Positions 35,318-45,677 are shown, numbered from the stretch's first letter. The stretch: 64,000 nucleotides of DNA from Caballeronia humi (GCF_001544475.1 NZ_FCNW02000010.1:103550-167549), one strand, 5' to 3'. Notes: a model not told the origin generated them from the sequence alone. Made by a program: numbers and translations.

Positions 35318-36189
35318 TAGTAACCTCGACATTGCTGGTAAGCCATAAAGGCTCGCTGCGAACACATATCCATGAAACGTCCTCCTCCCATCGCGCTTTT
35401 GTACGCCCGGCACTCGTCCATGTCCCGTTCGAATTGCTGGTAACACTCGGCTTCGTCGGCTTCACTGACTCCGCGCGCCGCAATTTCCGTCACTTCGTCG
35501 GATAACGTGCTTTCACCCAGCTCGAACGGCTGCGCATCACCAAGCAGCGTTGAGGGGGAAACGGCGCCGTCTTTTCCTTTGTCTTCTTCCCATTTGGACA
35601 AGTCAGGAAGACCGTATTTGCTGATCCAACCCGCGCGGGCGAAGAGAGGCAGCATACCAAGAGGATCCGCCAGAACCGCAGTGTGCATAAACTTCGCATT
35701 AATCTCGTCGTTCATGGCCTCGATTTCCTCCCACGGAGTCTCGTTGGCCTGCCATTCCGCAAGCTGCGCCTCATACTGTTCCTGCACGCTCGCATAGCGC
35801 GGTGGATCGTAGTCCTCGACGCCCCAGAACGACGTCGTTGCATCGTTATGGGGCGCCCGCGCAAGGCCGTAGTTGCTGACCGGTTTTTCGGGAATCACGA
35901 CGACACAACCGCCGCGCACCATGTCCATCAGTGTTTCGACGACATCGAGATCCGTGCCGCTGTTGGCGAGCCGGCCGTGCCAATGAAAATTCTCGCTGAG
36001 GAAGACGCGCACGCGCTTGACTAGTTCCGCGTCCTTGGCCCACACGTCCGCATAAGCCGACGCCGTGAATTTCCTGCCGGCTTCGACCGATATCTTTCGC
36101 GTCTCTTCAAGTTCAAACGCCAGGTAGCGCTCTGCGTTCCGATACAACATGTATCGATGCCACGCGTCCGTCTTGAGTTCTGTCGCCAT
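35317..36189 (-). CDS. Effector-like protein with C-terminal twin CX10C domain
   Basis: 290 aa, no signal peptide or membrane segment. The N-terminal half is helical and charged, with GGCVVVIPEKPV near residue 94. Near 220-235 comes TLLGDAQPFELGEST, then a 43-residue end with four Cys spaced C-x10-C, 15 residues, C-x10-C, the pattern of a disulfide-stapled helical hairpin, ending QQCRGY. I recall similar LGDAQPFE...CRGY tails in Burkholderia proteins of effector type, but cannot name a family. Lower GC than neighbours and an immunity-sized gene directly behind it. No T6SS gene is in the window. Confidence 0.75.
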   Translation of the reverse strand: MATELKTDAWHRYMLYRNAERYLAFELEETRKISVEAGRKFTASAYADVWAKDAELVKRVRVFLSENFHWHGRLANSGTDLDVVETLMDMVRGGCVVVIPEKPVSNYGLARAPHNDATTSFWGVEDYDPPRYASVQEQYEAQLAEWQANETPWEEIEAMNDEINAKFMHTAVLADPLGMLPLFARAGWISKYGLPDLSKWEEDKGKDGAVSPSTLLGDAQPFELGESTLSDEVTEIAARGVSEADEAECYQQFERDMDECRAYKSAMGGGRFMDMCSQRAFMAYQQCRGY

Positions 36190-36555
36190 TCACCGTCCAT
36201 TCAATATTCGATGGCTGTGGAATCGGGATCGCCACCGGGTTGCACAAAACGATTTCAATCAGCCATCCAAACTATTTTCATGAAACTATAGCGAAATGAT
36301 CGGACGATTGAAAATTCGTCTATCGATTACGTGATCAGAAATCCTGCCGCAAGCCCAAATCGCTTCTCGCATAACGATTTCCCATAAAATGATCCCCAGA
36401 TGCCTATCAAGCACGAACCTTGCTATGAGCGAGGTTCCAAGCCGCGCATCGGTGTCACGCATCGCGCGGATAAAAAAAGAGGACAGCTCGTGTTGGAAAG
36501 CCGGGGAAGTTCAGCATCTTCAGTACATGCGGCAACGCGTGATCACATAACCAGC
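36190..36555. other. AT-rich intergenic region
   Basis: 366 bases separating the divergent effector-like gene and the phospholipase D gene, clearly more AT-rich than its surroundings. It should hold both promoters; a TAAAAT at about 36384-36389 is a possible -10 for the right-hand gene. An in-frame upstream ATG at 36400 would add 52 unlikely residues ahead of the lipoprotein signal. No other structure found. Confidence 0.5.
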
Positions 36556-38163
36556 ATGAGCCGATTCGGCGCGACGGCCGCGGCCGTTCTCGCGCTCACG
36601 CTCACAGCCTGCGCGACGCGCCCGCCCGCTACTGCCTTCGATCGCCCCGTCTCTCACGCGCTCGAAGCCACCGCGCCGACGCCGCTCCAGACCGCGCTCG
36701 CTCCGCTCGAAACCGCGCATCCGGGCGAATCCGGCGTGCGCCTGCTGCCGAGCGGCACCGACGCGCTGCAGGCCCGCATCGCGCTCGCCCGCGCGGCGAC
36801 GAAGACGCTCGACATGCAGTACTACATCGCCAACGAGGACAGCACCGGCAAGCTGCTGCTCGGCGCCGCGCTTTATGCGGCGGATCGCGGCGTGCGGGTG
36901 CGCATGCTGGTCGACGACCTGAATTTCAAGGACATCGACCAGATCATGGCGGCGCTCAATTCGCACGACAACATCGAGATTCGCGTGTTCAACCCGTTCG
37001 GCAGCGCGCAGCAGAGCTTCGCGCAGCGCACGCAGAACATCTTCACGCAACTCGGCCATTTCACGCGCCGGATGCACAACAAGTCGATGATCGCGGACAA
37101 CCAGATCGCGATCGTCGGCGGCCGCAATCTCGGCGACGAGTATTTCAGCGCGAGCCCGACGCTGCAGTTCCGCGATCTCGACGTCTTTACCGCCGGCCCG
37201 GTCGCGCACCGCATCTCGGCGAGCTTCGACGATTACTGGAACAGCGCGCTCGCCTATCCGCTGCGCGCGCTGAACAAGCAAACCTTCGATGCCGCCGATC
37301 TCGACAAGACCCGCGACGATCTGCGCCACCACTGGCGCACGCAGGCCGATCCGCTCAACGCGAAGCCGCTGAACCGCACGCCGCTCGCGGAGCAGATCGC
37401 GCACGAGCAACTGGAACTCATCTGGGCGCCAACTGAATTCGAAGCCGATTCGCCGTCGAAGATCGAACATCCCAGCGACGACTACAAAAGCCCGCCGATG
37501 GAACGTCTGGCCGCCCTGATCAAGGAGGCAAAGAGCGAATTCCTGATCCTTTCGCCCTATTTCGTGCCGCACGAGGTCGGCGTGAAGGCGCTCAGCGCGC
37601 TCACGCAGCGCGGCGCGCGCGTCGCGGTGCTGACCAATTCGCTCGCCGCCACGGACGCCGTCGCAGTCCAGTCGGGCTACGCGCCGTATCGCGTGCCGCT
37701 CCTGAAAAGCGGCGTTGAACTGTACGAATTCAAGGCGATTCAGGGCGAAGGCGAAGGAAAGCCGACCGCCGGCCTCTTCGGTTCGCAGTCGCGCGCGAGC
37801 CTGCATGCGAAGGCGTACGTCATCGATCGGAGTATTCTCGTGATCGGCTCGATGAATCTCGATCCGCGCTCGGCGCTTCTGAATACCGAGCTCGCGCTCG
37901 TGATTCACAATAAGACGATTGCGGAACAAGCCATGTTGCTCTTCGAGCGCAGCGTGCGGCCACAATCGGCCTATCGCGTCGAGCTGGCGTCGCCGGATGA
38001 GCTCGCGCGGTTGAAGTCGACCGGTTCGCCGGTTTCTCCGCTCATCTGGACGACGGAGGAACGCATCGGCACCGTCACCTATAACTTCGATCCGGAAGCG
38101 GGCTTCTACCGCAACGCGATGACCGGTCTTTTCACTTTGCTGCCCGTCGACGAGCAGCTTTGA
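36556..38163 (+). CDS. Phospholipase D family lipoprotein (ClsC/YmdC-like cardiolipin synthase group)
   Basis: 535 aa from ATG 36556. The signal peptide ends in a lipobox (LALTLTAC, Cys about residue 19), so it is a lipoprotein. Two HKD motifs are present: MHNKSMIADNQIAIVGGRN (about residues 170-190) and LHAKAYVIDRSILVIGSMNLD (about 415-435), the active-site pair of the PLD superfamily. The layout matches cardiolipin synthase C, which joins phosphatidylethanolamine and phosphatidylglycerol in E. coli. Substrate here is inferred. Confidence 0.9.
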   Translation: MSRFGATAAAVLALTLTACATRPPATAFDRPVSHALEATAPTPLQTALAPLETAHPGESGVRLLPSGTDALQARIALARAATKTLDMQYYIANEDSTGKLLLGAALYAADRGVRVRMLVDDLNFKDIDQIMAALNSHDNIEIRVFNPFGSAQQSFAQRTQNIFTQLGHFTRRMHNKSMIADNQIAIVGGRNLGDEYFSASPTLQFRDLDVFTAGPVAHRISASFDDYWNSALAYPLRALNKQTFDAADLDKTRDDLRHHWRTQADPLNAKPLNRTPLAEQIAHEQLELIWAPTEFEADSPSKIEHPSDDYKSPPMERLAALIKEAKSEFLILSPYFVPHEVGVKALSALTQRGARVAVLTNSLAATDAVAVQSGYAPYRVPLLKSGVELYEFKAIQGEGEGKPTAGLFGSQSRASLHAKAYVIDRSILVIGSMNLDPRSALLNTELALVIHNKTIAEQAMLLFERSVRPQSAYRVELASPDELARLKSTGSPVSPLIWTTEERIGTVTYNFDPEAGFYRNAMTGLFTLLPVDEQL

Positions 38164-38178
38164 AGGAGCTTCGAAGCC

Positions 38179-39585
38179 ATGTCTGATCAAGCGTCAAACG
38201 ATGTACGGCTGGAAAAGGACACTTTCGGCGAAATCGCCGTCCCGAACGCGAAACTGTGGGGCGCGCAGACGCAGCGCTCGCTACAGAATTTCAAGATTTC
38301 GAGCGAAAAGCAGTCGCCGGAACTGATCACCGCGCTCGCGATCATCAAGCGCGCCGCCGCCGAAGTGAATGCGGAACTGAAGGTGCTCGACGAGAAGAAG
38401 GCGCGCGCGATCATCGAGGCCGCCGACGAGATCATCGACGGCCGTCATCCGGACGAGTTCCCGCTCGCAGTCTGGCAGACGGGCTCCGGCACGCAGACCA
38501 ACATGAACCTGAACGAGGTGATCGCCAACCGCGCGAGCGAGCTGATGGGCGGCCAGCGCGGTGAAGAGCGCCTCGTGCATCCGAACGACGACGTGAATCG
38601 CGGGCAATCGTCGAACGACGTGTTTCCGACCGCGATGCACATTGCTGCGGCCTACGGGATCGTGAAGCATCTGGTGCCGTCGCTAAAAACGCTGCGCGAT
38701 ACGCTCGACCAGAAATCGAAGGCGTTCGAGCACATTGTCAAGATCGGTCGCACGCATTTGCAGGATGCGACGCCACTCACGCTCGGGCAGGAGTTTTCCG
38801 GCTATGTCGCGCAACTCGAGCAGGGCATTCGCCACGTCGAGGCGACGCTGCCGCATCTGTATCAACTGGCGCAAGGCGGCACGGCGGTCGGCACGGGGCT
38901 GAACGCGCATCCGGAATTCGCGGCGAAGGTCGCGGGCGCGATCGCCAAGCTGACCGGCCTGCCCTTCGAAACCGCGCCGAACAAGTTCGAAGTGATGGCC
39001 GCCGCCGATGCGCTCGTCGCCGCGCACGGCGCCCTGAAAACCATCGCGGCGGGCATGATGAAGATCGCGAACGACGTCCGCTGGCTCGCGAGCGGCCCGC
39101 GCTGCGGTCTCGGCGAACTGTCGATTCCGGAGAACGAGCCGGGTAGCTCGATCATGCCGGGCAAGGTGAACCCGACGCAGTCGGAAGCCGTCACGATGCT
39201 TTGCTGCCAGGTGTTCGGCAACGATGTCGCGGTGAATTTCGGCGGGGCGAGCGGCAATTTCGAGCTGAACGTCTTCCGTCCGATGATCGCGCACAACGTG
39301 CTGCAGTCGATCCGTCTCCTCGCCGACGGCGCGCAGAGCTTCAACGACAATTGCGCGGTCGGCATCGAGCCGAACGGGAAACGCATCGAGAGCCTCTTGA
39401 ACGAATCGCTGATGCTCGTGACGGCGCTCAATCCGCACATCGGCTACGACAAGGCCGCCAAGATCGCGAAAAAGGCGCACAAGGAAGGCACGACGCTGAA
39501 GGAATCGGCGCTCGGGCTTGGCTATGTTACCGAGCAGCAGTTCGACGAGTGGGTGAAGCCGGAAGATATGGTCGGCAAGCGCTGA
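38179..39585 (+). CDS. fumC: Class II fumarate hydratase
   Basis: Interconverts fumarate and malate in the TCA cycle; oxygen-stable, iron-free form. 468 aa. Signatures are [20 protein letters not shown], the catalytic loop [19 protein letters not shown] (fumarase/aspartase signature) and [17 protein letters not shown]. An AAGGAG site precedes the start, 15 bases after the phospholipase gene, so possible co-transcription. Confidence 0.97.
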   Translation: MSDQASNDVRLEKDTFGEIAVPNAKLWGAQTQRSLQNFKISSEKQSPELITALAIIKRAAAEVNAELKVLDEKKARAIIEAADEIIDGRHPDEFPLAVWQTGSGTQTNMNLNEVIANRASELMGGQRGEERLVHPNDDVNRGQSSNDVFPTAMHIAAAYGIVKHLVPSLKTLRDTLDQKSKAFEHIVKIGRTHLQDATPLTLGQEFSGYVAQLEQGIRHVEATLPHLYQLAQGGTAVGTGLNAHPEFAAKVAGAIAKLTGLPFETAPNKFEVMAAADALVAAHGALKTIAAGMMKIANDVRWLASGPRCGLGELSIPENEPGSSIMPGKVNPTQSEAVTMLCCQVFGNDVAVNFGGASGNFELNVFRPMIAHNVLQSIRLLADGAQSFNDNCAVGIEPNGKRIESLLNESLMLVTALNPHIGYDKAAKIAKKAHKEGTTLKESALGLGYVTEQQFDEWVKPEDMVGKR

Positions 39586-39592
39586 AGTCGGG

Positions 39593-39629
39593 CGAAAAAA
39601 AAGCGCAGCGGCTGGGAGCCGCTGCGCTT
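39593..39629 (-). terminator. Intrinsic terminator between fumC and the methyltransferase gene
   Basis: AAGCGCAGCGGCT and AGCCGCTGCGCTT form a 13-pair stem around GGG. The T run (eight) lies on the minus strand, so it chiefly ends the methyltransferase transcript, with possible effect on fumC. Confidence 0.88.
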
Positions 39630-39658
39630 CGGTGCTTCGGGCCTCTTGGACTGCAGCC

Positions 39659-41200
39659 TTATTTCCCGTGCCAGAAGTCGTTGTCGTCGCATAGGGCGAG
39701 GAGCGCGGGGCCGGAGTCCGCGAGAATCTTGCGAATCGCCGCCGGCATTTCCTCGCGCGGCGTAATGCGATCGCCGACGTTCAGATTCAGCCCGGTGTTC
39801 GACAGCGAACGCTCGACGTGCATGACGATTTCGTCGATTTCGCTCGTCAGCGCGCCCTTCGGGTCGCGCTTCGCGCGCAGCGGCGCGATCAGCAACTGGT
39901 CCAGCAAGCCGACCGACACACCGCCCGCGAACCTGGGCGACGCCAGCGCGTCCCACTTCTCTCCGCGTTCCGCCTGATCCAAGAGCACCGTGTTCAGGCG
40001 ATCGGCGGCCGCGCGCGGCTGCACGTCGCCATACCGGAGGGACGTCTCGCCGACGGCCAGCGAAAAACGCACGATCTGCATGATCGTATCGATGCCGTGG
40101 CCGGCGAGTTCGGGCGCATCGAAGAGCTGGTCGAGGGTCATTTCCGGCGCTCGGCGCAGCAGGTCGTAAAGAGGCCGATGCGCTTCCTCGCTGCGATTAA
40201 CCGATGCATGCTCGAGCTTGGCCGTCGGCTGATACTCGACCTTCACGTTGGCCCACAGATGGATGCGCTTCGCGTGTTCGCGCAGGCGCACGTCGTTGAG
40301 CGCCGCCTTGCCGCGCACGAAGATGTCGGAGCGGAACGAGCGATTGCAGAAGTAATCGCGGACTTCCTCGGCGAACATCGGGTCCCGGATCTCAGCGACG
40401 ACGGCGGCCTGCGCGTCCGTGAGCCACGCGACCGGCTGCATTTGCCCGTAGCGCGCGCTGCCCGCGAACACGAGCTTGGCGTCGGTCAGTTCGTTCGCGA
40501 TGTCGGTGAAATGGAACGGAGTCCACTGCTCGTGCATGTATTCGTGCACCAGATAGCGCTGATCGGACGTGGCGAACGAATTCACGCGCGCGGCCGCGTC
40601 CGGGTTGCGCTGGAAATGCAGCGAGCCCGTATCGACCAGTTCCTTCGCGAAAGCGGCCGCGCCCGCCCAGTTCTCGCCGCGATTGTTCGCATGCATCGTC
40701 AGGAGGCGCTGCAGCGGCTGCACCTGCGCGCATGCGGTCTTCGCGTTGTAGCTGATCTGCACGACGCCACCCGGCTTCAGATAACGCGCGAGAAACCGCA
40801 CGATCTGCGCGCGCGTCTCGTCCGACACCCACGACACGATGCCGTGCAGCGTCACGAAATCGAACATCGGCAGCTCGACTTCGCCGTCGGCGAGCTGGCC
40901 GAAGCTGTTCTCGAGGAGCGTGAGGTTCGGCAGCTTCGCGTCGTTGCGGATCGCGGACGCCGCGATGACGTGCAGCGGATTGAAGTCGCAGGCGTAGAAG
41001 TCGCCTTCCGGATGGGTCGCCGCGAGGATCAGCGATGTCAGGCCCTGGCCGCAACCCAGTTCGCAGTAAGTGAACTGGCCCTCGGCGGGCGGCGCGATGC
41101 GCTGCATCACGAGCGCCGCCTTCAGCCACGTGGGACTCTGTTCCTGATAGTAGCCGGTCGTATACGCGACCGAATTGTTGTAACCCGCAGCCCAGCTCAT
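39659..41200 (-). CDS. Class I SAM-dependent methyltransferase with C-terminal regulatory domain
   Basis: 513 aa from ATG 41200 (GGGAGCAAGC just upstream). The SAM-binding domain (about residues 20-180) has YCELGCGQGLTSLILAA and DFYACDFNPLHV. The remaining about 330 residues match the arrangement of the methyltransferase-regulatory-domain family (PF10119-like), usually found in proteins of about 500 aa. Substrate unknown. Confidence 0.87.
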   Translation of the reverse strand: MSWAAGYNNSVAYTTGYYQEQSPTWLKAALVMQRIAPPAEGQFTYCELGCGQGLTSLILAATHPEGDFYACDFNPLHVIAASAIRNDAKLPNLTLLENSFGQLADGEVELPMFDFVTLHGIVSWVSDETRAQIVRFLARYLKPGGVVQISYNAKTACAQVQPLQRLLTMHANNRGENWAGAAAFAKELVDTGSLHFQRNPDAAARVNSFATSDQRYLVHEYMHEQWTPFHFTDIANELTDAKLVFAGSARYGQMQPVAWLTDAQAAVVAEIRDPMFAEEVRDYFCNRSFRSDIFVRGKAALNDVRLREHAKRIHLWANVKVEYQPTAKLEHASVNRSEEAHRPLYDLLRRAPEMTLDQLFDAPELAGHGIDTIMQIVRFSLAVGETSLRYGDVQPRAAADRLNTVLLDQAERGEKWDALASPRFAGGVSVGLLDQLLIAPLRAKRDPKGALTSEIDEIVMHVERSLSNTGLNLNVGDRITPREEMPAAIRKILADSGPALLALCDDNDFWHGK

Positions 41201-41372
41201 GCTTGCTCCCTTCATCGATTTCAAGTGGTGAATCCTCGCGGCGCGGCGTTCAGACGCGCCAGCAAGATTGCGCTGCACTATGCCCGCCAGGGACGGATCG
41301 ATGAATGAGAAGCCTCCTATTTGCCACTGAAATTGACAAAATCAGGGCAAAAGACGGCGCTTTTTAGGCTTT

Positions 41373-41897
41373 TTAGATCTTGCCGGCGACGACTTCTTCC
41401 GGCTTCAACTCGACGATCGCGTCGAGCGCGTCCTTCACGTCCATTGCGTATTTCGCGAGGCGCTTTTGTTCGTCCGTCACCGGGACGAACGCGGGGACCG
41501 GCACCGGCTGCCCTTTTTCATCGACGGCGACGAAGACGACGAGACAATCCGTCGTCTGCTGGAGCGTGCCGCCTTTCGGGTCGCCCGCGTGGACGGCGAT
41601 GTGCAGGTGCATGCTGGTGCGCCCCGTGGCGACGACGCGCGCCCGCAGTTCGACCAGGTTGCCGACGAGAATCGGGCGGCGGAAGCGAATGTTGCCGACG
41701 CTCACCGTCACGCAATAGCGTCCCGACCACATGGCGGCGCATGCGTAGCCGGTTTCGTCGATCCACTTCATCAGCGCGCCGCCGTGGACCTTGCCGCCGA
41801 AGTTGACCGAAGTCGGCTCGGCGAGGAAGCGGAAGGTGGTTTCGGAGCGGTCGGCCGGGACGGCGTCGGCGGTGGGCGATTGTGTGGGCGTGTTCAT
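41373..41897 (-). CDS. Acyl-CoA thioesterase, hotdog fold (YciA-like)
   Basis: 174 aa from ATG 41897. NFGGKVHGGALMKWIDETGY is the hotdog catalytic region (Asp in WID), and RFRRPILVGNLVELRARV a further conserved block; TTDCLVVFVAVDEKGQPVPV follows. Hydrolyses acyl-CoA to free acid and CoA; exact chain length not deducible. No clear operon partner; a Pro-rich N-terminal extension of about 20 residues precedes the domain. Confidence 0.9.
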   Translation of the reverse strand: MNTPTQSPTADAVPADRSETTFRFLAEPTSVNFGGKVHGGALMKWIDETGYACAAMWSGRYCVTVSVGNIRFRRPILVGNLVELRARVVATGRTSMHLHIAVHAGDPKGGTLQQTTDCLVVFVAVDEKGQPVPVPAFVPVTDEQKRLAKYAMDVKDALDAIVELKPEEVVAGKI

Positions 41898-42078
41898 GGC
41901 GGCTCGCGGTGCGGGGCGGTGCCCGCGTGGGATGTGGGGTGAAAGGATTATAGGGGCACGAAAGGCGTGGCAAAAAGGCCGAGGGCCGGGGCGCACGCCA
42001 GGTCCCCGCGCGCAGCCAAACGCGTTTCAAACATCAGGAGCGCGCGCCTTTCGTGCGCCGCTCGAAGCGCGCCGCCGA

Positions 42079-42222
42079 CTACTTGCGGATCGTTACGCCT
42101 TGATCGATCGTGCCATACATCGTGATCCCGCTCGAATCACCCGACGACGAAGACGGCACGCCCGAACAGCCCCCACACAGCAGCAACGCGGCACAACCCG
42201 CCGCCAGAATGACCTTGAACAT
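42079..42222 (-). CDS. Tiny lipoprotein
   Basis: 47 aa from ATG 42222, chosen because AGGAA lies six bases upstream; earlier in-frame ATGs lack this. Lys-containing start, hydrophobic core and lipobox LLCGGC (Cys about residue 19), then a Ser/Gly-rich linker and GITMYGTIDQGVTIRK. The MYGTIDQG tail recurs, as far as I recall, in small Burkholderia lipoproteins of unknown function. Confidence 0.75.
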   Translation of the reverse strand: MFKVILAAGCAALLLCGGCSGVPSSSSGDSSGITMYGTIDQGVTIRK

Positions 42223-42369
42223 ATGCATTTCCTTGCAACGGCATCGATAAACGGGGTCAACCATTCTAGCCTCGTCGCCGCTGACGGCGTGCATCGACGT
42301 TTCAGGCCGCGCTGAAACATCGGATGCCAGGAGCGGCTAAAGTGAGACGATGAAACCCGAGGAAACATC

Positions 42370-43107
42370 ATGACGCACGATGACGCCGATCCCCGCGCCC
42401 GCCATTTCCCTGGACTCTCGCGCATCGGCGCACTGCTCGCCGATCCAGGACGCGCCGCGATGCTGTGGTCGCTGATGGATGGCACCGCGCGCCCCGCCGG
42501 CGAGCTGACGATGATCGCTGGGCTCTCGCCGTCGGCGGCGAGCGGCCATCTCGCGCGGCTGACCGAGGGCGGACTGCTCGCGATGGAGGTGAGCGGCCGG
42601 CATCGCTACTACCGGATCGCGACGCCCGACATCGCGACGGCCATCGAGGCGCTCGCCAATCTCGCGCACGCGAGCGCGCCGCAGCGCACCCCCGAGCGGC
42701 CACCGAGCGCGGTGCCGCTGGAGATGCGCTATGCCCGCACCTGCTATGACCACTTGGCGGGCGAACTCGCCGTGCAGATCTTCGACCGGATGCTCGCGCG
42801 TCACTGGCTCGCCGCTGACGGCCGCGAGCAAAACGGCCCGACGCAACTCGAACCCACACCCGAAGGCGCGCGGGAATTCGCGCAGCTCGGCATCGATTTG
42901 AAGGCGCAGCGAGCGCGTCGGAGGCGCTTCGCGTGCACCTGTATCGACTGGAGCGAGCGGCGGCCCCATCTCGGCGGTGCGCTCGGCGCGGCGTTTCTCG
43001 AAAGCTGCGCGGCGCATGGCTGGCTGGAACAGACGACCAAACGCCGCGTGCTGCGCGTCACGCCCGCGGGACGCAGCCATTTCGAACGGTTTTTGTCGGA
43101 TCGATAA
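42370..43107 (+). CDS. ArsR-family (winged helix) transcriptional regulator
   Basis: 245 aa. The winged helix covers about residues 15-85: IGALLADPGRAAMLWSLMDG, ELTMIAGLSPSAASGHLARL and GRHRYYRIA. The long C-terminal region with CYDHLAGELAVQIFDRML and a Cys/Trp segment (CTCIDWSERRPHLGGALGAA) matches the longer ArsR-type regulators. No metal-binding CVC motif, so not a metal sensor by sequence. Target unknown. Confidence 0.9.
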   Translation: MTHDDADPRARHFPGLSRIGALLADPGRAAMLWSLMDGTARPAGELTMIAGLSPSAASGHLARLTEGGLLAMEVSGRHRYYRIATPDIATAIEALANLAHASAPQRTPERPPSAVPLEMRYARTCYDHLAGELAVQIFDRMLARHWLAADGREQNGPTQLEPTPEGAREFAQLGIDLKAQRARRRRFACTCIDWSERRPHLGGALGAAFLESCAAHGWLEQTTKRRVLRVTPAGRSHFERFLSDR

Positions 43108-43138
43108 AAGCAAAACGCGCGGTTGGAGCCGCGCGTTT
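43105..43138 (-). terminator. Intrinsic terminator of thyA
   Basis: AAACGCGCGG and CCGCGCGTTT form a ten-pair stem with a six-base loop, followed on the minus strand by TTGCTTTTA. Located 16 bases past the thyA stop; it may also stop read-through from the regulator. Confidence 0.78.
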
Positions 43139-43153
43139 CATGAAAAAAATCTT

Positions 43154-44128
43154 TTAAACCGCCATTGGCGCCTTCAGCGCCTCATGATGCCGATACCCTT
43201 CGAGCGCGAAATCCGTCGGCTCGATCTTTTCCAGCCATTCCGGCTCGTAGCGGCCTGTTTTCGCGTAATCAGGTACACGATCCGACAAAATCAACTGCGG
43301 GCTCGCGAACGGCTCGCGCTTCAACTGCTCGTTGAGCATCTCGAGCTGGTTCTCGTAAATATGCGCATCGCCGATGAAATACGAAAACCAGCGCGGCGTG
43401 TAGCCCGTCAGCCGCCCGACCAGATGCAGCAGCGCCGCGCCCTCGGTCAGGTTGAACGGCGTGCCCAGCCCGACATCATTGCTGCGGATATACAGGCAGA
43501 GCGAAATCTCCCGCTTCGTCACGTTCGGGATGAACTGATACAGCAGGTGGCACGCGGGCAGCGCGATTTCGTCGAGTTTCGCCGGATTCCATGCGTGGAA
43601 CAGGATGCGCCGGTCGGCCGGGTTCTCGATGATCGTATCGAGGCACTGACGCAACTGGTCGATCGCCTTGTACAGCAACACCTTCTCGCGTCCGCCCTCC
43701 ACGAAGCTCGTCACGACCTGATAGCCGCGATTCGTGGCATCGGCGATCTGTTCACCACCCGCGTTCGCGTCGATGACCTTGTACGCCGGCCACTCGCGCC
43801 ACTGCACGCCGTAGACATCGCCTAGATCGTCCGGGCCCTGGCGATACGGATTCGCGAGCCACTGCGGGTTTTCGTTCGCGTTGGCGTCCCAGACCTTGCA
43901 GCCGAGCGCGCGAAAGTCCGCCGCGCTCTTCGATGCGCGCAGAAAACCCACCATCTCGCCGATTGCCGACTTGAACGCGAGCTTCTTCGTCGTCACCGCC
44001 GGGAAGCCCTGCTGCAGGTCGAAGCGCAGCATCGCGCCGGGCATGCTGATCGTGCGGATTCCCGTGCGGTTTTCCTGCCACGAGCCGGTATCGAGAATCG
44101 TGCGCACGAGCTCGAGATACTTTTTCAT
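43154..44128 (-). CDS. thyA: Thymidylate synthase
   Basis: Methylates dUMP to dTMP using methylene-tetrahydrofolate. 324 aa from ATG 44128 ([15 protein letters not shown]), longer than the 264-aa E. coli enzyme because of insertions around residues 90-150. The catalytic Cys is in [23 protein letters not shown] and [11 protein letters not shown] are further signatures. folA, which recycles its folate product, lies 2.5 kb away but is not co-transcribed. Confidence 0.96.
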   Translation of the reverse strand: MKKYLELVRTILDTGSWQENRTGIRTISMPGAMLRFDLQQGFPAVTTKKLAFKSAIGEMVGFLRASKSAADFRALGCKVWDANANENPQWLANPYRQGPDDLGDVYGVQWREWPAYKVIDANAGGEQIADATNRGYQVVTSFVEGGREKVLLYKAIDQLRQCLDTIIENPADRRILFHAWNPAKLDEIALPACHLLYQFIPNVTKREISLCLYIRSNDVGLGTPFNLTEGAALLHLVGRLTGYTPRWFSYFIGDAHIYENQLEMLNEQLKREPFASPQLILSDRVPDYAKTGRYEPEWLEKIEPTDFALEGYRHHEALKAPMAV

Positions 44129-44236
44129 TCGATTTCCTTCGACGCGCCTATGCGGCTCGCTCAATTAAAAAGCATAAGAGCGTGATTTTACCAAGGGCAC
44201 GAAAGGCACGCCGGACGCGACGATCATTGCGAGGGA

Positions 44237-44267
44237 TAAAAAAAACGGGCGCTCGAATGGCGCCCGT
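44237..44267 (-). terminator. Intrinsic terminator of the sigma-54 regulator
   Basis: ACGGGCGC/GCGCCCGT stem with a seven-base loop and a run of eight T on the minus strand, about 20 bases past the regulator stop. Confidence 0.88.
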
Positions 44268-44288
44268 CGATGAATGTTTGGGTGTCTC

Positions 44289-45677
44289 TCAGCCGCGTGT
44301 CGCGTGCTCCGTGGGCGCGTCGACTTCGATATGGCGCATGCCGTGCGCGCTCAGCAACCGATACAGCGTCACGCGGGAGATGCCGAGTTCGTGGGCCGCG
44401 TCGCCGAGGCGTCCGCGATGGCGCAGCAGCGCCAGTTCGATCGCCTGCCGCTCGGCGGCTTCACGCGCCTGCGCCAGCGACACCGGCGCGACTTCAACGT
44501 ACTCGCCGAGTTCGAGATCGCGCGCGGTGATCTGCCGCCCTTCCGACATCACGATCGCGCGACGCACCCGGTTGATCAGCTCGCGCACGTTGCCGGGCCA
44601 GCCGTAGTTGTGGATCGCGGCAATCGCGCAAGGCGAGAAACCGCGCAGCCGCCGGCTCGCGTCCTTCTTGAAACGGTCGAGCATGTGTTTCGCGAGCAAC
44701 TCGATGTCCTTGCCGCGCGCGCGCAGCGGCGGCTCGTCGATCTGCAGGACGCACAGGCGGTGATACAAGTCCGCGCGAAAACGCCCTTCGATCATCGCCG
44801 TCTGCATATCGACGTGGGTCGCCGAAATGATGCGTACGTCCACCGGCGTCGAGCCGTGACCGCCCAGCCGTTCGACCTTGCGCTCCTGCAGGAAGCGCAG
44901 CAGGCTCGCCTGGCTTTCAAGCGGCAGATCGCCGATTTCATCGAGGAAAAGCGTGCCGCCATTCGCCGCTTCCACGCGGCCGATCTTGCGCTGGTTCGCG
45001 CCGGTAAATGCGCCACGTTCGTAGCCGAAAAGCTCCGATTGCAGCAGATGCGCGGGGATCGCGCCGCAGTTGATCGCAACGAACGGCTGGTCGCGCCGCG
45101 CGGAACGCTCGTGGATCGCTACCGCGGTGAGTTCCTTGCCCGTACCCGATTCGCCGGAGATGAAGACGGGCGCGTCGGTCATGGCGACCTTGCGGATCGA
45201 GCGGAAGAGCGCGAGCATCGCGTCGCACGAGCCCACCATTTCGCCCTCGGCGCGTCCTTCGCCGCCGATCGCGCGGGCGTCGTTCGAGGCTGCGTCGTGC
45301 AGCGCCACCATGCCGTACGCGTGGCCGACGGAATCGACGATGCGGTCGTTCGAAGTCGGCAACGTCACGTAATCGAAACAGTAATCGCGGATCAGCCTGC
45401 GTACGGCCGCGTCTTCCAATTGGCCGGAGACCGTTGCGGCCACCCAGCCGACATTCGTCATAGTGAGCGACGCTTCGAACGCCGCCAGTTCATGCGATTC
45501 GAAACGGCTCGACAGGTCGAGCAAGCCGCCGATCGCCAGATCGTTGCGCAGCGACTTGCGCGCCTCTCGCGCGCTCGCCACGACTTCAATGTGCCATCCG
45601 CGCTCCTCGAATCGCGCGCATAGCGTCTCGCTTGGATCGCGAGTGACATAAATGAGTTGCCGCCGAGCGACTTCCAT
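44289..45677 (-). CDS. Sigma-54-dependent activator, VpsR-like
   Basis: 462 aa. The N-terminal domain (about residues 1-125) resembles the VpsR receiver-like domain, with LLDLSS at the usual phosphoacceptor place but no clear acidic pair. The AAA+ domain (about 145-385) contains Walker A GESGTGKE, the sigma-54 contact ERGAFTGAN, Walker B LFLDEIGD and the Arg-finger region. The Fis-type HTH is [20 protein letters not shown]. VpsR relatives bind cyclic di-GMP and control exopolysaccharide or biofilm genes; that role here is inferred. No sigma-54 target gene is adjacent. Confidence 0.93.
   Translation of the reverse strand: MEVARRQLIYVTRDPSETLCARFEERGWHIEVVASAREARKSLRNDLAIGGLLDLSSRFESHELAAFEASLTMTNVGWVAATVSGQLEDAAVRRLIRDYCFDYVTLPTSNDRIVDSVGHAYGMVALHDAASNDARAIGGEGRAEGEMVGSCDAMLALFRSIRKVAMTDAPVFISGESGTGKELTAVAIHERSARRDQPFVAINCGAIPAHLLQSELFGYERGAFTGANQRKIGRVEAANGGTLFLDEIGDLPLESQASLLRFLQERKVERLGGHGSTPVDVRIISATHVDMQTAMIEGRFRADLYHRLCVLQIDEPPLRARGKDIELLAKHMLDRFKKDASRRLRGFSPCAIAAIHNYGWPGNVRELINRVRRAIVMSEGRQITARDLELGEYVEVAPVSLAQAREAAERQAIELALLRHRGRLGDAAHELGISRVTLYRLLSAHGMRHIEVDAPTEHATRG

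Noticed and set aside
36400..36555. Extension of the phospholipase D gene by 52 residues
   Set aside because: It would bury the lipoprotein signal peptide that starts at 36556.
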